NCBI GenBank assembly: GCA_910574865.1 | Contig: CAJTDN010000009.1 | Location: forward strand, 174,413-238,412 | Source: Lachnospiraceae bacterium | GTDB taxonomy: Bacteria > Bacillota > Clostridia > Lachnospirales > Lachnospiraceae | Direction of reading: 5' to 3' | DNA: 64,000 nucleotides | Shown: positions 26,502-35,219 of the stretch, in pieces | Numbering within the stretch: the first letter of the stretch is position 1 | Layout: the number at the start of each line of letters is the position of its first letter | Program-made: the position numbers and the translations under genes | The notes under the pieces: generated by a model | What the model was told of the DNA's origin: nothing | The model's database searches: none | What the model saw: only the letters and a program-made list of their open reading frames with translations

Positions 26502-27206
26502 ATGGTTAAAATCGCGGTCGTGGAGGATGAAAAGAAAGTTCAAGAGCAGCTGGTAAATTATATAGAAGAATATGAAAAAGAGTCCGGCGAAAAATTTGAA
26601 ATCACGAAGTTTTCGGACGGCGAGCAAATCGTGGAACGTTATGCGGGAACGTACGACATCATATTCTTGGATATCGAAATGAAACACACGAACGGGATGG
26701 AAGCGGCCCGCATCATCCGTAAGCTGGATGAGAACGTCATTTTGATATTTGTCACGAACATGGCTTCATACGCGATTCAAGGGTATGAGGTGATGGCGCT
26801 CAGCTACGTGCTAAAGCCGGTGAATTACTTTGTCTTTTCGCAGGAACTTGCAAAGGCCGTAAAGCGGGTCAAGAGCTTGGAGACGAAGTACCTGACGGTC
26901 ACGCAGGACCAAGGTGTCGTCCGTTTGCCGCTGTCACAAGTAAGTTACCTGGAAAGCGAGGGGCATAACATCGTCATCCATTCGGAGCAGGGAACCTTTT
27001 CGTTTCGCGGGACGGTGAAGGGGATGGAAGAAAAGCTGGCGGGGGAGAATTTTGTCCGGTGTAACAGCGGGTACTTGGTGAATTTGGAACATGTCAAGCG
27101 GGTTAATCACAATATTGCCGTTGTTTCGGGGGAAGAGTTACAAATCAGCCGTCCGCGGAAAAAGGCGTTTATGGAAGCCTTGACGAATTACCTGGGAGGA
27201 AAGTGA
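26502..27206 (+). CDS. LytTR-family response regulator (AgrA/LytR type)
   Basis: 234 residues. Receiver domain with acidic pocket VEDE and phospho-acceptor Asp57 in IIFLDIEM, then a LytTR DNA-binding domain from about residue 130 (SYLESEGHNIVIH, FVRCNSGYLVN, ISRPRKKAF). It starts 1 nt after jetC and ends overlapping the sensor gene region. LytTR regulators bind paired direct repeats; none is assigned here. Its place behind jetC, where jetD often stands in Wadjet operons, is unusual. Confidence 0.93.
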   Translation: MVKIAVVEDEKKVQEQLVNYIEEYEKESGEKFEITKFSDGEQIVERYAGTYDIIFLDIEMKHTNGMEAARIIRKLDENVILIFVTNMASYAIQGYEVMALSYVLKPVNYFVFSQELAKAVKRVKSLETKYLTVTQDQGVVRLPLSQVSYLESEGHNIVIHSEQGTFSFRGTVKGMEEKLAGENFVRCNSGYLVNLEHVKRVNHNIAVVSGEELQISRPRKKAFMEALTNYLGGK

Positions 27207-27208
27207 AC

Positions 27209-28477
27209 ATGCAGGACATTCCGAAACTATTTACGGCATTGGCAGAATGGGGATCCTGCCTGGTGTTCGTGATGATTTTGAAAAAGCGGTTTTCCCATGT
27301 GATTACGGCAGGGATCATGCTAGTTTACTTGGCCGTCTTATGCCTGCTCCAGCATTATATTGGTGTATGGCCGGTGGCGGTGTGGATTCCGGCCATGTGC
27401 ATGGCGGTGGGCGTCATGTATTCTTCCATCATGGCGTGTTGCGATGTCAGCTGGCTGGATGGCGGGATGTGTCTGGTGCTCGCGTTCATGGTGGCGGAAT
27501 TTGTGGCATCGTTCGAGTGGCAGATTTTTTCCTTTTTCACGAAGGCGGGAAAGACGCTGCCAGGTAAGGAAGTCTTGTTCATGGTCATTTTTTATTTGCT
27601 TTTGTTTGGAATGTTTTGGATTTATGAAAAGCGGTTCAGCCCGAAAAACGGGAAATTCGAAGTGTCCGCCAAGGAACTGGCAGGGTGCGTGTTGATGACC
27701 GTGGCCGTGTTTTTATTGAGCAACATCAGTTACGTGTATCCAAACACGCCGTTTAGCGGGGAAATGGGCGCAGGCTTATTCTATATCCGCACGCTGGTAG
27801 ATTTTTCAGGAGTGCTGATATTGATGACGCAGCAACAAAGATTCCATGAAAATATCATAAAAAGGGAACTGGATACCATGTCCATGTTGATGAACCGTCA
27901 GTATGACCAGTACCAGGCTTCGAAAAGCAACATTGACGTGTTAAACCGCAAATACCATGACTTGAAGCATCAGATCGGGGTTATCCGGATGGAGGAAGAC
28001 GCACGGAAGAAGGAAGAGTATCTGGCGGAGATGGAGAGCGGGCTGAAACTGTATGAGGCACAAAACCACACGGGAAATTTGGTCCTGGACACGATTCTGA
28101 CCGGAAAAAGCATGTATTGCGCACAAAACCAGATACATTTTACCTGCGTGGCGGACGGCGCGCTTTTGAAATTCATGAACGTGATGGATGTCTGCTCCAT
28201 TTTCGGTAACGCGCTGGATAACGCCATCGAAAGCGTGGAACAGATAAAAGACGTGGACAAGCGTGTCATCCGCGTGGCGGTTTATTCACAAAATGAGTTC
28301 CTGATGATTCGTTTTGACAATTATTATGAAGAAAAGTATAGCGCGAGGAAGAAAGAGGACGGGCTATTTGTCACCACGAAGAAAGAAAAGGAGTATCACG
28401 GGTTCGGCCTGAAAAGCATATCCGCGTCCGTGGAAAAATACGCGGGGACGATGACGATAGAGACGGAGGACGGATGA
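27209..28477 (+). CDS. GHKL-type sensor histidine kinase (AgrC-like), C-terminal end apparently cut by TGA
   Basis: 422 residues: six to seven membrane helices (1-215), a dimerisation segment with the His in KYHDLKHQI, and a GHKL ATPase domain (N-box GNALDNAIESV, G-box HGFGLKSI). ATG 27209 has GGAGGA 8 nt upstream; GTG 27203 overlaps the regulator stop but sits too close to the SD. The frame ends ...ETEDG-TGA; the codons after the stop read FYLKILIPIQE, the usual last beta-strand of this family, and a Trp is expected at the stop position. This looks like TGG to TGA, removing about 16 residues. Likely peptide-sensing partner of the LytTR regulator. Confidence 0.88.
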   Translation: MQDIPKLFTALAEWGSCLVFVMILKKRFSHVITAGIMLVYLAVLCLLQHYIGVWPVAVWIPAMCMAVGVMYSSIMACCDVSWLDGGMCLVLAFMVAEFVASFEWQIFSFFTKAGKTLPGKEVLFMVIFYLLLFGMFWIYEKRFSPKNGKFEVSAKELAGCVLMTVAVFLLSNISYVYPNTPFSGEMGAGLFYIRTLVDFSGVLILMTQQQRFHENIIKRELDTMSMLMNRQYDQYQASKSNIDVLNRKYHDLKHQIGVIRMEEDARKKEEYLAEMESGLKLYEAQNHTGNLVLDTILTGKSMYCAQNQIHFTCVADGALLKFMNVMDVCSIFGNALDNAIESVEQIKDVDKRVIRVAVYSQNEFLMIRFDNYYEEKYSARKKEDGLFVTTKKEKEYHGFGLKSISASVEKYAGTMTIETEDG

Positions 28478-28516
28478 TTCTATTTGAAAATACTGATTCC
28501 GATACAAGAACAAAGT

Positions 28517-28550
28517 GCCGTACGGTGAAAATCACGCCGTGCGGCTTTTT
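28517..28550 (+). terminator. Rho-independent terminator of the jet-TCS operon
   Basis: GCCGTACGGTGA pairs with TCACGCCGTGCGGC (one mismatch and a bulge, 3-nt loop), followed by TTTTT. Confidence 0.8.
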
Positions 28551-28570
28551 GCGGGTCTTTTGATATTAAC

Positions 28571-28734
28571 GATACCCGCGAATTGTTCCGCACTACGTGC
28601 TCTCGCAATTCTAAAAACACCTCGAATCCGCTCATTTCCCTTCAGGAAATGGCTACTTCTCGGTGTTTTAAAGCGTCTTAAAGGCCATGTTTTTTCATGC
28701 GAGCATGAAAGCATGGCCTTTTGACGCTGGTATC
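28571..28734 (+). repeat. Family B structured repeat, copy 2
   Basis: Outer stem GATACC/GGTATC; arm 1 GAATTG/CAATTC; arm 2 AAACACC/GGTGTTT; arm 3 GGCCATG/CATGGCC with CATGC/GCATG inside; CTTTTGACGCT near the end. Compared with copy 1, stems change on both sides while pairing is kept. It follows the operon terminator directly. Confidence 0.85.
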
Positions 28735-28763
28735 TGCAATTTATGACGCGGGTAAAACAGATT

Positions 28764-28791
28764 TTGCCAAAACGTCCAAAAAAAATAAAAT
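28764..28791 (+). promoter_or_regulatory. Candidate promoter of the GH43-GH3 operon
   Basis: TTGCCA and TAAAAT with 16-nt spacing, about 50 nt before the GH43 start. The -35 is imperfect. Confidence 0.4.
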
Positions 28792-28841
28792 CTGTGATAT
28801 TCTAACGACAGAAACGCAAAAAACAAGAAAGGAGGAGAAAA

Positions 28842-30290
28842 ATGAGTACACAGGCGTTTAACCCTTATTTGCCAGGACACGAATATATTCCCGACGGGGA
28901 ACCGCATGTGTTTGACGGACGTGTGTATGTATATGGTTCCCATGACCGTTTTGCGGCGCCGATGTTTTGCATGAATGATTATGTGTGCTGGTCCGCCCCG
29001 GTGGATGACTTGGGAAACTGGAAATACGAGGGTGTCATTTATCGGAAGAACCAGGATCCGAAAAACCGTCTGGGTTTGCGGCTCTTGTTCGCGCCGGACG
29101 TGGCGCGTGGCATGGACGGCCGTTTTTACCTATACTATGCGTTTGACTTCATGGGAATCATGGGGGTGGCCGTCTCGGATTATCCGGCGGGGCCGTATAC
29201 GTTTTATGGTCATGTGCATTATAAGGACGAGACATTGTGGGGGAGGAAGAAAGGAGATTCCTTTCCGTTTGATCCGGGAGTGCTCGTGGATGACGATGGG
29301 AAAGTATATTTGTATTCGGGATTTTACACGCCGGTGCCGGCCATCGTGACCGGCGGGAAAAGATTGAAGTTTGACGGTGGTTACGTGTTGGAGCTGGAAC
29401 AAGACATGGTGACGATTAAGACACCGGAAAAGCTTTTGTTCCCGAAACAAGGTCCGGGTTCCTTTGAAAACCATGAGTTTTTCGAGGCGAGTTCCATCCG
29501 CAAGTACGGGGGAAAATATTATTTCGTGTATTCGTCCAGGCACAATCACGAATTGTGTTATGCCGTCAGTGATTATCCGAACAAGGCTTTTTCATTTGGC
29601 GGGACGCTGGTAAGCAATGGCGACGTGTTTCTGGACGGTATTGCCGACGAGCAACATGCGCGCAACTTTACCGGTAACAACCATGGTGGCATGCTGGAAC
29701 TGGATGGGAACTATTATATTTTCTATCATAGGCACACGTTCCGCAATTCTTATGCGAGGCAGGCTTGCGCGGAAAAGCTGGTGAGGAATTCGGACGGGAG
29801 TTTCGCGCAGGCGGAGATGACGAGCTGCGGGTTAAATGACGGGCCGCTTTCCGGCATTGGCCGCTACGAGGCCAGAATCGCCTGCAACCTTTGGGGGAAG
29901 GACGGAACCGGACGATATGACGTGAAACATGCGGATAGGAAATATGAAGCCTATCCATATTTTACGCAAGATAAGAAGGATGGCGATGAAACGGCGGTGC
30001 AGTACGTTGCCAACATGCGCGACGGCGCGACGGCGGGATTTAAGTACTTCAGGCTTGACGCGCCAAGGCATGTCGTGGTCGACGTGAGGGGAACGGCCAG
30101 TGGTCATATGAAGGTGAGTGCCGATGAAACGGGCGGAAAAATACTTGCGAGAATTCCACTGCGGCTTGATGGTAAAAAAAGGGAAGACTGCATGGCAGAC
30201 ATGAATTTCATTTCGGGGGACGCGCCTTTGTATTTTACTTACGAGGGTGAAGGGGCGATTGATTTTTTTGCGTTTGAGTTGAAAAACTAG
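28842..30290 (+). CDS. Glycoside hydrolase family 43 protein with C-terminal CBM6-like domain
   Basis: 482 residues, no signal peptide. Five-bladed propeller features: catalytic base Asp in YIPDGEPHVFD near residue 18, transition-state Asp in LLFAPDVA, general acid Glu in FEASSIRK, and a His-rich rim (RHNHELCY, NNHGGM). The last about 130 residues look like a carbohydrate-binding jelly roll. Expected to act inside the cell on imported xylo- or arabino-oligosaccharides. SD AGGAGG precedes ATG 28842. The GH3 gene follows 13 nt later in the same transcript. Confidence 0.88.
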   Translation: MSTQAFNPYLPGHEYIPDGEPHVFDGRVYVYGSHDRFAAPMFCMNDYVCWSAPVDDLGNWKYEGVIYRKNQDPKNRLGLRLLFAPDVARGMDGRFYLYYAFDFMGIMGVAVSDYPAGPYTFYGHVHYKDETLWGRKKGDSFPFDPGVLVDDDGKVYLYSGFYTPVPAIVTGGKRLKFDGGYVLELEQDMVTIKTPEKLLFPKQGPGSFENHEFFEASSIRKYGGKYYFVYSSRHNHELCYAVSDYPNKAFSFGGTLVSNGDVFLDGIADEQHARNFTGNNHGGMLELDGNYYIFYHRHTFRNSYARQACAEKLVRNSDGSFAQAEMTSCGLNDGPLSGIGRYEARIACNLWGKDGTGRYDVKHADRKYEAYPYFTQDKKDGDETAVQYVANMRDGATAGFKYFRLDAPRHVVVDVRGTASGHMKVSADETGGKILARIPLRLDGKKREDCMADMNFISGDAPLYFTYEGEGAIDFFAFELKN

Positions 30291-30303
30291 GAGGAAAGTC
30301 AAG

Positions 30304-33300
30304 ATGAAAGAGAAAAAGCTGAAAATGAGCAATAAAACATTTCGTTTAATCGTGATACCGATTATCACAGTCTTTTTGATTTTTGCAGTCGTCTTGACGA
30401 CGGTGACAAATTATTTTACCCCGTCGTTGGATGCATTTTTAGGAAAAGGAGAAAGAACGGCGACGACACCTTCGGGGACTTCGGATTGGGATAGTGAGTA
30501 CTACACATTTCAGGCCAAGAGTCAAGAGGAGGCAAGGGATGCCAGCGCGATGGTCGCGGAGCGGATTGCGGACGAAGGAGAAGTTTTGTTGAAAAATGAC
30601 GGCATCTTGCCATTGTCAAAAGACGAGGCAGTTACGCCGATGGGATATCGTTATGTCACCCCAATCATGAGTGGAAGTGGTTCGGGAAGCACGAATACGG
30701 ATGCGGATTACGTGTATAGTCCGAAGCGCGGCTTGGAAGAGGCGTTTAGTAATGTAAATACCAAGGCGGAAGAGGCAATGCTCGCGGCCACGCCGATGGA
30801 AACACAGCCGGCGGCCGCATCCGGCGAGGGTGGGCAGACGGCGTTTTTGGGCGCGTCCGTCACAATTTCGGAATATTCCGTGGACACATATAAAGGCCTT
30901 GAGGATTCCATGAAGGACACGGTAGGAATCGTGTTCGTCGGCAGGGCTTCCGGGGAAGGCGGAGACCTTTACGCGCTCGAGTATGCGGATGGAACGCCGC
31001 ACCAGCTTGCGCTTACCAAAACGGAAAAAGAAATGATTGAGTTTGCAAAAGAGGCATGTGGCAAGGGCGTTATCGTGGTTCTCAATTCTTGCAACACAAT
31101 GGAAGTTGCAGAACTTGCGGATGACGAAGGAATCAATGCGATTATTCAAATATGCACGCCGGGCGCGATGGGCTTTAAGTCATTGGGTAAAATTCTGAAT
31201 GGTACGGTCAATCCATCAGGAAGAACGGTGGACACGTTTGTCGCGGACTTTACGACGGGGCCGACTTATGTGAACTTTAATAATGGAACGGGTAACACGG
31301 TATATGAGAATACGCTGTATACAAGAAACATTTGGCTGTCCGCATTCAAAGGCGGCTCTGAGTTCAAGGCGCCATTCCGTGAATATGAAGAGGGCGTTTA
31401 CTTGGGATATCGTTGGTATGAGACGGCTTCCGACTTAGGATATTTTACGTCGGCGAATCTTCCAAAGGGAGAAGACGACGCATATTATAATAGGGACAAT
31501 GGCGTGGTATATCCGTTTGGTCATGGTCTTTCTTATACGACGTTTGAACAAGAAATCGTTGGCTGGAAAGAACAAGGTGACGAGGTAGAACTGCAGGTAG
31601 AAGTGACCAACACGGGCGACGTGGCAGGAAAAGAAGTGGTTCAGGTGTATTATGGAGCGCCGTATACGGATTTGGATGTCGAGTATGCGATAGAAAAATC
31701 GACAGTCAATCTGCTTGACTTCGCGAAAACGGACATGATTGAGCCGGGTAAAAAGGAAGTCGTGACGTCTACATTTGCGAAAGAAGATTTGGCCTCTTAT
31801 TGTTACACGCATGAAAATAGCAATGGCACGACTGGTTGCTACATGCTTGAAGAAGGCGACTATACGATTTCTGTTCGGGCAAACAGCCATGACGTGTTGG
31901 GCGAGAGGATTCTTACGCTGGATGAGACAAAGTGGTTTGACGGCTCTGACGAAGAACATATCCGTGAGTCGGAACTGGTTGCGCAATCTTCGTGGGATGA
32001 CGAGGGAAATTCTCTTGGCGTTCCCGCAGAGTCAGAAGTAAATGCGGATGCGGAGTACGTAGCGGCAAGTAATCAGTTCGAGAATGCAAATGCGTATATG
32101 ACAGATGGCGAAATCGGAAACGACGTGACGATTCTTAGCAGGAACGATTGGGAAAATACGCAGCCAAGCGCGCCGACCGAGCGCACGAAGCAGGCGAGTG
32201 ACACGGTCAAGGGATGGCTGGATTACGGATATGCCACGATGGATTTGGGAAATGGGACATGGGATTCAAAAACGGATCCGATTCTTGGAAATGTCGAGGG
32301 GAGCAAAGTGTATGTTCCCGAGTCCGAAATGCCGGAATCTGGAAAAGACAATGGACTGACATTGTCAAACATGCGCGGACTCAGTTACTATGACTCGCGT
32401 TGGGATGACATCCTGGATCAAATTGATTATTCGAGTTCAGAAATAAATGGAGCATTATTTGCAAATGGCTATGCGTCGGGGAAATTGTCAACCGTGGGAA
32501 AGATGGCGACATCTGAACATGACGGACCGCAAGGTATTGGGTTGAATGACAATGATGGAAATAGCTGGGTTGCATGCTGTTCGTTCCCGGCGGCGACAAC
32601 GATGGCACAAACCTATAACGTGGATTTGGCATATGAGATGGGCAAGGCGGTCGCCGAGGAGAATTACTGGATTGACGGAGGCGGCTGGTATGCGCCGGCG
32701 GTAAATTTGCATTGGTCCCAATTTTCAGGGCGAAATTATGAGTACTATTCGGAAGATCCCGTCGTGTCAGGCAAAATTGCCGCTGGCGTGATTTCCGGAG
32801 CCGGCGATAATGGGACGTATTGTGCGCTAAAGCATTTTGCCATGGTCGATCAGGAGGAACAACGTTGGTGGATTCCGGCGGTGTGGGCGACGGAGCAGAC
32901 CATTCGGGAAATTTACTTGAAGCCGTTTGAAATCGCGGTAAAGGAAGCGGTAAAGACAATCAAGTACACGTCGGATGAGAATGGAACCATCGCGACAAAG
33001 ACCATGCGGGCTTGTGATAATATGATGGCGAGTGGTTGGTCTGGAATAGCGGGTTTATTTACGGCATATGATTATAATCTTATGACGAACGTGTTGCGGA
33101 AGGAGTGGGGATTCCAAGGTTTCGTAATTACCGATTATGATCAGGGCAACGGCCCGAACGATGACATTGCCGTAAATAGAATGGTGCGCGCGGGCGTTGA
33201 CCAGCACATGATTGACATGACCATGTCACCTGGAAAGTATACGGAGCTGGATACGGCGACGGGCGTGACGGCACTTCGCAGGGCGATAAAGAACACCTTG

Positions 33301-33510
33301 TATACGATGGCGAATTCGGCACAGTTAAATGGTGTGGTTCCAGGCGCGGAGATGTATTATAAGATGTCCCCATGGAGAATGGCCGTCATAGCGGTAGACA
33401 TCGTCATCGTGCTCGGCGCCATTCTTGGAGTCGTCGCGATAATCCGCCGGACGAAGGATGAAAAGGAACATCCAGAGAATTATAAGAATAAGGCAAGAAT
33501 GGAGAAGTAG
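30304..33510 (+). CDS. Membrane-anchored glycoside hydrolase family 3 enzyme with permuted domain order
   Basis: 1068 residues. A membrane helix near residues 14-34 and another near 1025-1047 anchor both ends, with the enzyme between them. The alpha/beta sandwich and Fn3-like domains come first (about 90-560; FGHGLSYTTFE), the TIM barrel last (about 700-1000). Barrel motifs: EHDGPQGIG near 738, LKHFAM near 842, and TDYDQGN near 943 with the likely nucleophile Asp. Order C-domain before N-domain is known from some ruminal beta-glucosidases. Probably a surface beta-glucosidase or beta-xylosidase. SD GGAGGAAA 7 nt before ATG. Confidence 0.9.
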   Translation: MKEKKLKMSNKTFRLIVIPIITVFLIFAVVLTTVTNYFTPSLDAFLGKGERTATTPSGTSDWDSEYYTFQAKSQEEARDASAMVAERIADEGEVLLKNDGILPLSKDEAVTPMGYRYVTPIMSGSGSGSTNTDADYVYSPKRGLEEAFSNVNTKAEEAMLAATPMETQPAAASGEGGQTAFLGASVTISEYSVDTYKGLEDSMKDTVGIVFVGRASGEGGDLYALEYADGTPHQLALTKTEKEMIEFAKEACGKGVIVVLNSCNTMEVAELADDEGINAIIQICTPGAMGFKSLGKILNGTVNPSGRTVDTFVADFTTGPTYVNFNNGTGNTVYENTLYTRNIWLSAFKGGSEFKAPFREYEEGVYLGYRWYETASDLGYFTSANLPKGEDDAYYNRDNGVVYPFGHGLSYTTFEQEIVGWKEQGDEVELQVEVTNTGDVAGKEVVQVYYGAPYTDLDVEYAIEKSTVNLLDFAKTDMIEPGKKEVVTSTFAKEDLASYCYTHENSNGTTGCYMLEEGDYTISVRANSHDVLGERILTLDETKWFDGSDEEHIRESELVAQSSWDDEGNSLGVPAESEVNADAEYVAASNQFENANAYMTDGEIGNDVTILSRNDWENTQPSAPTERTKQASDTVKGWLDYGYATMDLGNGTWDSKTDPILGNVEGSKVYVPESEMPESGKDNGLTLSNMRGLSYYDSRWDDILDQIDYSSSEINGALFANGYASGKLSTVGKMATSEHDGPQGIGLNDNDGNSWVACCSFPAATTMAQTYNVDLAYEMGKAVAEENYWIDGGGWYAPAVNLHWSQFSGRNYEYYSEDPVVSGKIAAGVISGAGDNGTYCALKHFAMVDQEEQRWWIPAVWATEQTIREIYLKPFEIAVKEAVKTIKYTSDENGTIATKTMRACDNMMASGWSGIAGLFTAYDYNLMTNVLRKEWGFQGFVITDYDQGNGPNDDIAVNRMVRAGVDQHMIDMTMSPGKYTELDTATGVTALRRAIKNTLYTMANSAQLNGVVPGAEMYYKMSPWRMAVIAVDIVIVLGAILGVVAIIRRTKDEKEHPENYKNKARMEK

Positions 33511-33520
33511 GGCAAATAAC

Positions 33521-34126
33521 ATGGATGCGGGAATGATGAAGTCACAAAATGTGTTGTCAAAAGTCTGGGTGAGCTTTCAAAAAGCTCACCCGGCGATTGC
33601 CGAATTTTTAGTTTTCTTTATCGTTTGTAATGGCGTGACAGTTTTGCAGATGATTTTGATGCCGATGTTAAAGGAAATGCTAGGGCATACGGTATTTGTG
33701 GAAATCAACTTCCAGATGTTTCGGGCCGGGACAAATTTAGACGGAAGCCCGTACTATATTTTTGATTATGCGTCTGGTGGCCTCGCGGATGGCGGCGGCG
33801 GTGGCCTCGCATATTTCCTGGCCGTGGAAATCGCGATGGGAATCGCGCAAGTCATCAACTTTATCGCACAGCGGAAAGTCACGTTTAAATCGGATGGCAA
33901 CATATGGAGGGCGGCATTTTGGTACGTGCTGGCGTATGTCGTCATTACCATTGGCGCGTCCGCGTTGCAAGGCGTGTATAGGCGCCCTTTGTATGCTTTC
34001 TTGACAGAGGCCATGGGAAGCGGCATGGGAACGACCGTGGCAGATTTGCTTACGATGCTGATTAATTGCGCGATTTCATTCTGGGTGTTCTTCCCGATTA
34101 TGAAGTTGATTTTTAAACAAAAGTAG
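33521..34126 (+). CDS. GtrA-like membrane protein
   Basis: 201 residues with four hydrophobic helices; FLVFFIVCNGVTVLQMILMP and the cytoplasmic NFIAQRKVTFKS motif are typical of GtrA-family flippase-like proteins. An extra Gly-rich loop (GGLADGGGGGLAY) lies between helices 1 and 2. It starts 10 nt after the GH3 stop, so is in the same operon; the ribosome-binding site is weak and ATG 33536/33539 are alternatives. GtrA proteins help move lipid-linked sugars across the membrane; its link to the glycosidases is inferred only from position. Confidence 0.75.
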   Translation: MDAGMMKSQNVLSKVWVSFQKAHPAIAEFLVFFIVCNGVTVLQMILMPMLKEMLGHTVFVEINFQMFRAGTNLDGSPYYIFDYASGGLADGGGGGLAYFLAVEIAMGIAQVINFIAQRKVTFKSDGNIWRAAFWYVLAYVVITIGASALQGVYRRPLYAFLTEAMGSGMGTTVADLLTMLINCAISFWVFFPIMKLIFKQK

Positions 34127-34160
34127 ATAGGAAGAGAGGCAATGCCATCATTTCTCCTCC

Positions 34161-34214
34161 GCCGTTCTGTTCAGGTTCTTGTTTTTGGGCATGCAAAATG
34201 ATGGTAAACATCAA
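34161..34214 (-). pseudogene. Relic of the AraC gene (54 bp)
   Basis: 34161-34214 is nearly identical to 37261-37313, an internal piece of the AraC gene downstream (shared run TTCAGGTTCTTGTTTTTGGG). It is a stray copy at the left edge of the AT-rich island. Confidence 0.75.
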
Positions 34215-34294
34215 CCACCAAACGGAATTTTATATTGGGGATGGAACCTTTTCTTCGGTAAGGCGGCAGTGGCATAAGGAACTGCTAAAGGGAA

Positions 34295-34318
34295 GGGGAT
34301 GTCCGAATTGGCATCCCC
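34295..34318. terminator. Hairpin at the island edge
   Basis: GGGGATG pairs with CATCCCC around a 10-nt loop; no T-run. Around it, 34220-34535 contains no convincing intact gene. Confidence 0.4.
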
Positions 34319-34323
34319 ATAAC

Positions 34324-34542
34324 CCGTCTGACCATGAATATGTCTTCTAAAAATTTTGCCTTGAACTCTCTTTCGCCTAAGTCTTCTTCCATCAATTCTC
34401 TTAACGCGTCACACATTCCCGCATTCCTCCTTATCTCCTGATATAGTTCGAAATTTTCAAACCGCTGTGGGTTTCCTTGCTCAACTGGCTTGTCACTACC
34501 ACTACAATTTAGTTGTAAATTTTTCTTTAGATGGATTGACAA
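34324..34542 (-). pseudogene. Possible remnant of an Rpn/PD-(D/E)XK-type protein tail
   Basis: An open minus-strand frame encodes ELYQEIRRNAGMCDALREL followed by MEEDLGER, which resembles the helical C-terminal end seen in Rpn-family recombination-promoting nucleases. No nuclease domain is present upstream. Best read as a fragment; identification is weak. Confidence 0.25.
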
Positions 34543-34578
34543 AATAAAAGTCTTGATTATAATATAAATAGGATTATA
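34536..34578 (+). promoter_or_regulatory. Strong promoter with overlapping TetR operator candidate
   Basis: TTGACA and TATAAT (34558-34563) with 16-nt spacing. TATAAT is mirrored by ATTATA at 34573-34578, an inverted repeat over the -10 region, suggesting self-repression by the TetR protein encoded just downstream. Confidence 0.75.
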
Positions 34579-34610
34579 TAAAATGGTTTATGGAATTTGG
34601 AGGTGCTAAA

Positions 34611-35219
34611 TTGGCAAGAAAAGTTCAGATTTCAGAAGAGATGATTTTACGGGCGGCACTGGAAATGCTTATCCGTAAAGGATATTCTGCTATCAATATT
34701 AAGACGTTATCTAAAGAAATCGGTTGTTCTACACAGCCTCTTGTATGGCATTTTGAAAATATGGAGGGGCTACGCAAGGCTTTGGCTGAATATGCCTTGA
34801 ATTATGCGAATGAGAAAATGCGTTCTTGTATGCAAAACGGGATGGAAGCCTTTGTGGATTTTGGAATAGCTTACATAAATCTTGCGTTTGACGAGCCAAA
34901 TCTTTTCAAATATCTTTACATGAGCGGAGAAAGCGGGTTTCAAGCAGGTGGGTTTGATGTTCTGGTAAACGCTGATGAAAATGCAATTATTGCTGGACAA
35001 ATTGCGGGTTATTTGAAAATATCTAAAGAAGATGCCAGCCATTTTCTTCAAAATATAATGATTTATACTCATGGGCTTGCTTCATTTATCGCTTCGGGAA
35101 TTATAACATCTTCAAAAGAAGAAGTTAAAACAATGGTCAAGCAAACTGCTAACGCTTTTTTATTGCAGGCAAATGTAAAAATGACCAAGGGAGAAATATA
35201 TGCAAACAAATCAAATTGA
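34611..35219 (+). CDS. TetR-family transcriptional regulator
   Basis: 202 residues. N-terminal helix-turn-helix: AALEMLIRKGYSAINIKTLS then KEIGCSTQPLVWHFENMEGL, the classic TetR pattern; the rest is a ligand-binding helical domain ending KMTKGEIYANKSN. TTG 34611 is the start, with GGAGGTG 6 nt upstream. It overlaps the CPBP gene by 20 nt. Clearly AT-richer than the surrounding genes, which supports acquisition by transfer. Likely represses itself and the CPBP gene. Confidence 0.88.
   Translation: MARKVQISEEMILRAALEMLIRKGYSAINIKTLSKEIGCSTQPLVWHFENMEGLRKALAEYALNYANEKMRSCMQNGMEAFVDFGIAYINLAFDEPNLFKYLYMSGESGFQAGGFDVLVNADENAIIAGQIAGYLKISKEDASHFLQNIMIYTHGLASFIASGIITSSKEEVKTMVKQTANAFLLQANVKMTKGEIYANKSN

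Noticed and set aside
28475..28477. TGA read as Trp or selenocysteine
   Set aside because: Many intact genes here use TGA as stop, and no SECIS-like hairpin fits; a point mutation is simpler.
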